64,000 nt of DNA. Source: Paracoccaceae bacterium (lineage in GTDB: Bacteria > Pseudomonadota > Alphaproteobacteria > Rhodobacterales > Rhodobacteraceae). The notes below the pieces were generated by a model, which was not told where the DNA came from, did not search any database, and was given only the letters and a program-made list of their open reading frames with translations. The stretch is taken from the NCBI GenBank assembly GCA_027013095.1, contig JALUYI010000052.1, positions 83,150 to 147,149 on the forward strand, given 5' to 3'. A program made the position numbers and the translations under genes. Shown here one piece after another: positions 54,101 through 64,000 of the stretch (position 1 is its first letter; the number at the start of each line of letters is the position of its first letter).

Positions 54101-55257
54101 GGCTGAAGCAGATGATCCTTGGCAAAATCGCCGTCAAGGGCCCCAAGGGTGTGAAGTCGAAATCCGAGATCACCGAGGAGCTTCTGGACAGTCTCTCGCG
54201 CGGCCAGTGGTGGCAGTTGGCGCTGGGCGATGATGCCGAGGCCGCCGCTGTCGAGGCGCTGAATGCGCAATACGAGGCACAAAAGAAGGCATTGGACGCG
54301 CGTTTCGAGGACAAGGTCGAAAAAGTGCGGCGCGGCGACGATCTGATGCCGGGCGTGATGAAGATGGTCAAGGTCTTTATTGCCGTCAAACGCAAGCTGC
54401 AGCCCGGCGACAAGATGGCCGGTCGGCACGGCAACAAGGGGGTAATCTCGCGGGTTGTTCCCGAAGAGGACATGCCTTTCCTTGCCGATGGTACACCGGT
54501 TGATTTCTGTCTTAATCCACTCGGGGTGCCCAGCCGGATGAACGTCGGTCAGATTTTGGAAACCCACATGGGTTGGGCAGCCCGGGGTTTGGGTCAGGCG
54601 ATTGCCGAGGGTCTGGACGAATATCGCCGCTCGGGGGATATGACTCCGGTTCAGGACGCGTTGAAACACGCCTATGGCGACGAGGTCTACGATCAGGCCT
54701 TTGCCGACATGGGTCAGGACGATCTGCTGGAGGCCGCTGGCAACGTGACCAATGGCGTGCCCATCGCGACGCCGGTTTTTGACGGGGCCAAGGAGGCGGA
54801 TATCAACGACGCCTTGAAACGCGCCGGCTTTGAAACCTCGGCTCAGTCGGTCCTTTATGATGGGCGCACCGGGGAACAATTTGCCCGTCCGGTGACTGTC
54901 GGCATGAAGTATCTGCTGAAGTTGCACCACCTCGTGGATGAAAAAATCCACGCGCGTTCGACCGGGCCTTACAGTCTGGTGACCCAGCAACCGCTGGGTG
55001 GTAAGGCGCAGTTCGGTGGTCAGCGCTTCGGGGAAATGGAGGTCTGGGCGCTTGAGGCCTATGGTGCCGCCTACACCCTGCAAGAGATGCTGACGGTGAA
55101 ATCGGACGACGTTGCTGGCCGCACCAAGGTTTACGAGAGCATCGTCAAGGGCGAGGACAATTTTGAGGCCGGCGTGCCGGAATCATTCAACGTTCTTGTC
55201 AAGGAAATCCGCTCGCTCGGCCTGAATGTCGAGCTGCTGGACGCGGAGGTCGAGTGA
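51121..55257 (+). CDS. rpoB: DNA-directed RNA polymerase subunit beta
   Basis: The beta subunit of RNA polymerase, 1378 residues, with the family motifs intact. The rifampicin region (about 525-560) reads [30 protein letters not shown] and carries the common sensitive-type residues. The stretch [20 protein letters not shown], the lineage motif [27 protein letters not shown] and the C-terminal [34 protein letters not shown] are also present, here shortened in description to key points. No frameshift or insertion is apparent. rpoC follows after 52 bases. Confidence 0.98.
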   Translation: MAQKFSGHKRIRKYYGHIREVLDMPNLIQVQRSSYELFLKSGDQAQPQDGEGIRGVFQSVFPIKDFNETAVLEFVKYELEKPKYDVEECQQRDMTYAAPLKVTLRLIVFDVDEDTGARSVKDIKEQDVFMGDMPLMTDTGTFVVNGTERVIVSQMHRSPGVFFDHDKGKTHSSGKLLFTSRIIPYRGSWLDFEFDAKDIVFARIDRRRKLPVTTLLYALGLDQEGIMDAYYDTVNYKLNKRKKAWVTPFFPDRIRGTKPAFDIIDAKSGEVIAEAGKKVTPRTVKKLIEDGSVKNILVPYEQILGRFVAKDIINEETGEIWVEAGDELTLEYDKDDNITGGSLKTLLDNDVTNIPTLDIDNINVGPYIRNTMAIDKNLNRDTALMDIYRVMRPGEPPTVEAASALFDTMFFDSERYDLSAVGRVKMNMRLALDAPDTLRTLRREDIVAVIKALVELRDGKGEVDDIDHLGNRRVRSVGELMENQYRVGLLRMERAIRERMSSVEIDTIMPQDLINAKPAAAAVREFFGSSQLSQFMDQTNPLSEVTHKRRLSALGPGGLTRERAGFEVRDVHPTHYGRMCPIETPEGPNIGLINSLASFARVNRYGFIETPYRKVVDGRVTDDVEYMSATEEMRHTIAQANAHLDDQGRFVNDLASTRKSGEYTLTPPSQIDYIDVSPKQLVSVAASLVPFLENDDANRALMGANMMRQAVPLVKSEAPFVGTGIEAVVARDSGAAIVAKRGGVIDQVDAMRIVVRVTDDLEPGDPGVDIYRLRKFQRSNQNTCINQRPLVKVGDRVKKGEVVADGPATDMGELALGRNVLVAFMPWMGYNYEDSILISERIVKDDVYTSIHIEEFEVAARDTKLGPEEITRDIPNVGEEALRNLDEAGIVYIGAEVGPSDILVGKITPKGESPMTPEEKLLRAIFGEKASDVRDTSLRLPPGDYGTVVEVRVFNRHGVEKDERALQIEREEVEQLARDRDNEMAILDRNTYARLKQMILGKIAVKGPKGVKSKSEITEELLDSLSRGQWWQLALGDDAEAAAVEALNAQYEAQKKALDARFEDKVEKVRRGDDLMPGVMKMVKVFIAVKRKLQPGDKMAGRHGNKGVISRVVPEEDMPFLADGTPVDFCLNPLGVPSRMNVGQILETHMGWAARGLGQAIAEGLDEYRRSGDMTPVQDALKHAYGDEVYDQAFADMGQDDLLEAAGNVTNGVPIATPVFDGAKEADINDALKRAGFETSAQSVLYDGRTGEQFARPVTVGMKYLLKLHHLVDEKIHARSTGPYSLVTQQPLGGKAQFGGQRFGEMEVWALEAYGAAYTLQEMLTVKSDDVAGRTKVYESIVKGEDNFEAGVPESFNVLVKEIRSLGLNVELLDAEVE

Positions 55258-55309
55258 GGGCGTTTCATCGCGCCCTCCCTTCCCATGAAAACGAGATCAG
55301 GATCATAAA

Positions 55310-59581
<4,272 letters not shown>

Positions 59582-59603
59582 TCCGGGGTTTGAAACGAAA
59601 ACG

Positions 59604-59631
59604 GGCCCCGCCATCTGGCGGGGCCTTTTTT
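59604..59631 (+). terminator. rho-independent terminator after rpoC
   Basis: GGCCCCGCC (59604-59612), loop ATCT and GGCGGGGCC (59617-59625) give a perfect nine-base-pair GC-rich stem followed directly by six T residues (59626-59631). This is a textbook intrinsic terminator placed 22 bases after the rpoC stop. Confidence 0.93.
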
Positions 59632-59712
59632 GTCGGGATGTCGCAAACGGGGTTGCGCACCGCTGCGCCAGCCACGAGTGTTGGCCTGTTGCTTTTCCGG
59701 GATTTTCCAGAC

Positions 59713-60594
59713 ATGCCCATCTCTGACAACACGCGCGGTGCGATCCTGATGATGCTGTCCATGGCGGCATTCACCCTGAACGACACCCTGATAAAGACCG
59801 TTTCAGCGGATGTTCCGCTGTTTCAGGCGGTCTTTTTGCGCGGCCTCCTGACTACCGCGATGATCGCGACCATCGCCGCCTTGCGGGGGGCCTTTCGGGT
59901 CCGGCTGCGGGGTGCGGATTGGCGTGTCATCGGGTATCGCACCATTGGTGAGCTGGGCTCGACCATCGCCTATCTCGTCGCTCTTTTTCACATGAAAATC
60001 GGCAGCGTTGTGGCCATTCTACAGTCGCTGCCGTTGGCAATCACGCTGGCTGGCGCGGTCTTTTTCCACGAGCAGGTGGGATGGCGCCGTTATCTGGCGA
60101 TTCTGGTCGGCCTTTTTGGTGTGATGATGATTGTGCAGCCGGGAATGGCGGGGTTTAACGGCTACTCGGTTCTGGCGCTGGTGGCGGTTGCCTTTGTCGT
60201 CTTACGCGATCTGTCCACGCGCGCGCTAGGCGCCTCGGTTCCCTCGATTCTGGTGGCCCTTAGCGCGTCGCTTTCGGTGACTCTTTTGGGGGCTGCGGGA
60301 ACCGTGTTCAAAGGCTGGCAGCCGGTGACCACCTCGGCGCTGATGGCGCTGTCCGGGGCTGCGGTTTTCATCGTCGCGGGGTACATGTTTGCGGTTATGG
60401 TGATGCGGGTTGGCAATATCGCCTTTGTCTCGACTTTTCGCTATTCAGCGCTGCTGTGGGGGTTGACCCTTGGCTTTGCCGTTTTTGGCGAGGTGCCGGA
60501 TCGTCTGACTGTCATTGGCAGTCTGATCGTGGTGGGCATGGGGTTGTTTACGCTCTACCGGGAAAACCGGCTGCGAAAAGGACGCCGGGTATGA
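59713..60594 (+). CDS. EamA/DMT-family transporter
   Basis: The 293-residue product (ATG 59713) has about ten hydrophobic segments in two EamA repeats, for example NTRGAILMMLSMAAFTLND at the start of the first and SVLALVAVAFVVLRDLSTRA at the start of the second. Conserved helix-end features such as SLPLAITLAGAVFFHEQVGWRR and FGVMMIVQPG are visible. The substrate of such drug/metabolite exporters cannot be predicted. It lies between rpoC and rpsL, genes that are often adjacent, and after the rpoC terminator, so it likely has its own weak promoter. In-frame sequence upstream to 59590 overlaps the terminator and is unlikely to be translated. Confidence 0.85.
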   Translation: MPISDNTRGAILMMLSMAAFTLNDTLIKTVSADVPLFQAVFLRGLLTTAMIATIAALRGAFRVRLRGADWRVIGYRTIGELGSTIAYLVALFHMKIGSVVAILQSLPLAITLAGAVFFHEQVGWRRYLAILVGLFGVMMIVQPGMAGFNGYSVLALVAVAFVVLRDLSTRALGASVPSILVALSASLSVTLLGAAGTVFKGWQPVTTSALMALSGAAVFIVAGYMFAVMVMRVGNIAFVSTFRYSALLWGLTLGFAVFGEVPDRLTVIGSLIVVGMGLFTLYRENRLRKGRRV

Positions 60595-60604
60595 CACGCA
60601 CCTG

Positions 60605-60633
60605 TTGACAAGGGGCGCGACTCCCCCTATACG
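60605..60633 (+). promoter_or_regulatory. predicted housekeeping promoter of rpsL-rpsG-fusA-tuf
   Basis: TTGACA at 60605-60610 and TATACG at 60628-60633 are separated by exactly 17 bases, a near-perfect sigma-70 promoter. It lies 11 bases after the EamA gene and about 200 bases before rpsL, leaving a leader of roughly 190 bases. The rest of the 238-base gap shows no strong terminator. The match is read directly; activity is inferred. Confidence 0.75.
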
Positions 60634-60832
60634 CGCGCTACTTGCCTTGGGGTTCATGCCTCTTGGCGGGTCAAAGCCACAATTAGGCGGTCAAGATCCT
60701 GGCACTCTGCCACGATCCTCTGGAATTCCAGCCGCGGCGATTCCCGAACGGGGACGCTGGCGGTTTTTGGTGCGTTGCCACAAAGGCCATGCGCCGGTTT
60801 GAGTTTGAAACGGGTAGAACGGGGTAAGCCGA

Positions 60833-61204
60833 ATGCCAACGATCCAACAGCTGATCCGCAAACCGCGGCAGCCAAAAGTAAGACGCCAGAAGTCGCAGCA
60901 TCTGCAGGCGTGTCCGCAAAAGCGCGGCGTCTGCACACGGGTTTATACGACCACACCGAAAAAGCCGAACTCGGCCATGCGCAAGGTTGCCAAGGTGCGT
61001 TTGACCAACGGGTTCGAGGTGATCTCGTACATCCCCGGCGAAAGCCACAATTTGCAAGAGCACTCGGTTGTTCTGATCCGCGGCGGTCGCGTCAAGGACC
61101 TTCCGGGCGTTCGCTATCACGTTCTGCGTGGTGTGCTGGACACCCAAGGCGTCAAGGATCGCCGTCAGCGGCGCTCGAAATACGGCGCCAAGCGTCCGAA
61201 ATAA
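60833..61204 (+). CDS. rpsL: 30S ribosomal protein S12
   Basis: S12 lines the decoding centre. The 123-residue product begins [20 protein letters not shown], contains the PNSA loop [16 protein letters not shown] with Lys43, and [15 protein letters not shown] with Lys88, the positions where streptomycin-resistance changes usually occur; both are wild type here. It is the first gene of the str operon, with rpsG following after 12 bases. Confidence 0.98.
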   Translation: MPTIQQLIRKPRQPKVRRQKSQHLQACPQKRGVCTRVYTTTPKKPNSAMRKVAKVRLTNGFEVISYIPGESHNLQEHSVVLIRGGRVKDLPGVRYHVLRGVLDTQGVKDRRQRRSKYGAKRPK

Positions 61205-61687
<483 letters not shown>

Positions 61688-61708
61688 GATTGTAAGAAAG
61701 CAGAAACG

Positions 61709-63826
<2,118 letters not shown>

Positions 63827-63831
63827 TCTGA

Positions 63832-64000
<169 letters not shown>

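Overview
This 64 kb window comes from the chromosome of an alphaproteobacterium, most likely a member of the Rhodobacterales (Roseobacter group). The evidence is gene order and protein type. The blocks mnmG-rsmG-parA-parB, rph-rdgB-hemW facing hrcA-grpE, rnd-kdsD-lptC-lptA-lptB-rpoN-hpf-ptsN, ureDABCEFG and secE-nusG-rplKAJL-rpoBC are all present. There is also a DUF2478 protein, a short RpoN and a heat-shock promoter of the alphaproteobacterial type. DNA is GC-rich with strong codon bias in most genes; the mnmG-parB end and parts of the glycan cluster look more AT-rich by eye. I saw no rRNA, tRNA, insertion sequence, prophage or CRISPR array.

Layout. (1) 1-3812: a 5'-truncated mnmG, then rsmG carrying a perfect parS palindrome inside its coding sequence, then parA and parB. 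This is the chromosome-partitioning region and implies that the replication origin is near. (2) 3852-17415: hemW, rdgB and rph on the minus strand; hrcA-grpE; mutS; malic enzyme coupled to a PfkB sugar kinase; dnaK-dnaJ with a good sigma-32 promoter and an intercistronic hairpin. (3) 17514-28805: a surface-glycan region with a capsule-type ABC permease, cysQ, kdsB, three or four glycosyltransferases, galU, galE, a Core-2/I-branching-type transferase with a long unassigned C-terminal half, and a tandem two-domain sulfotransferase. Sulfotransferase, PAP phosphatase and nucleotide-sugar genes together suggest a sulfated polysaccharide. (4) 28836-34857: an envelope/regulatory operon on the minus strand for Kdo synthesis, LPS transport, sigma-54, ribosome hibernation and PTS-Ntr. 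(5) 34978-38679: a small possible membrane protein, an orphan membrane PAS histidine kinase and a DUF2478 protein. (6) 38874-43832: a complete urease operon. (7) 43993-47232: a divergent EF-G paralogue and a convergent MFS transporter. (8) 47442-64000: secE-nusG-rplKAJL-rpoBC with structured leaders, a strong terminator, an EamA transporter, then a consensus promoter driving rpsL-rpsG-fusA-tuf (tuf runs off the end).

Most of the window is conserved housekeeping DNA. The best candidate for something undescribed is the sulfated-glycan locus, especially the tandem sulfotransferase and the branching-transferase fusion. The embedded parS, the dnaK-dnaJ hairpin and the EF-G paralogue are secondary points. 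All functional statements rest on reading the sequence and on family knowledge; no database search was run.
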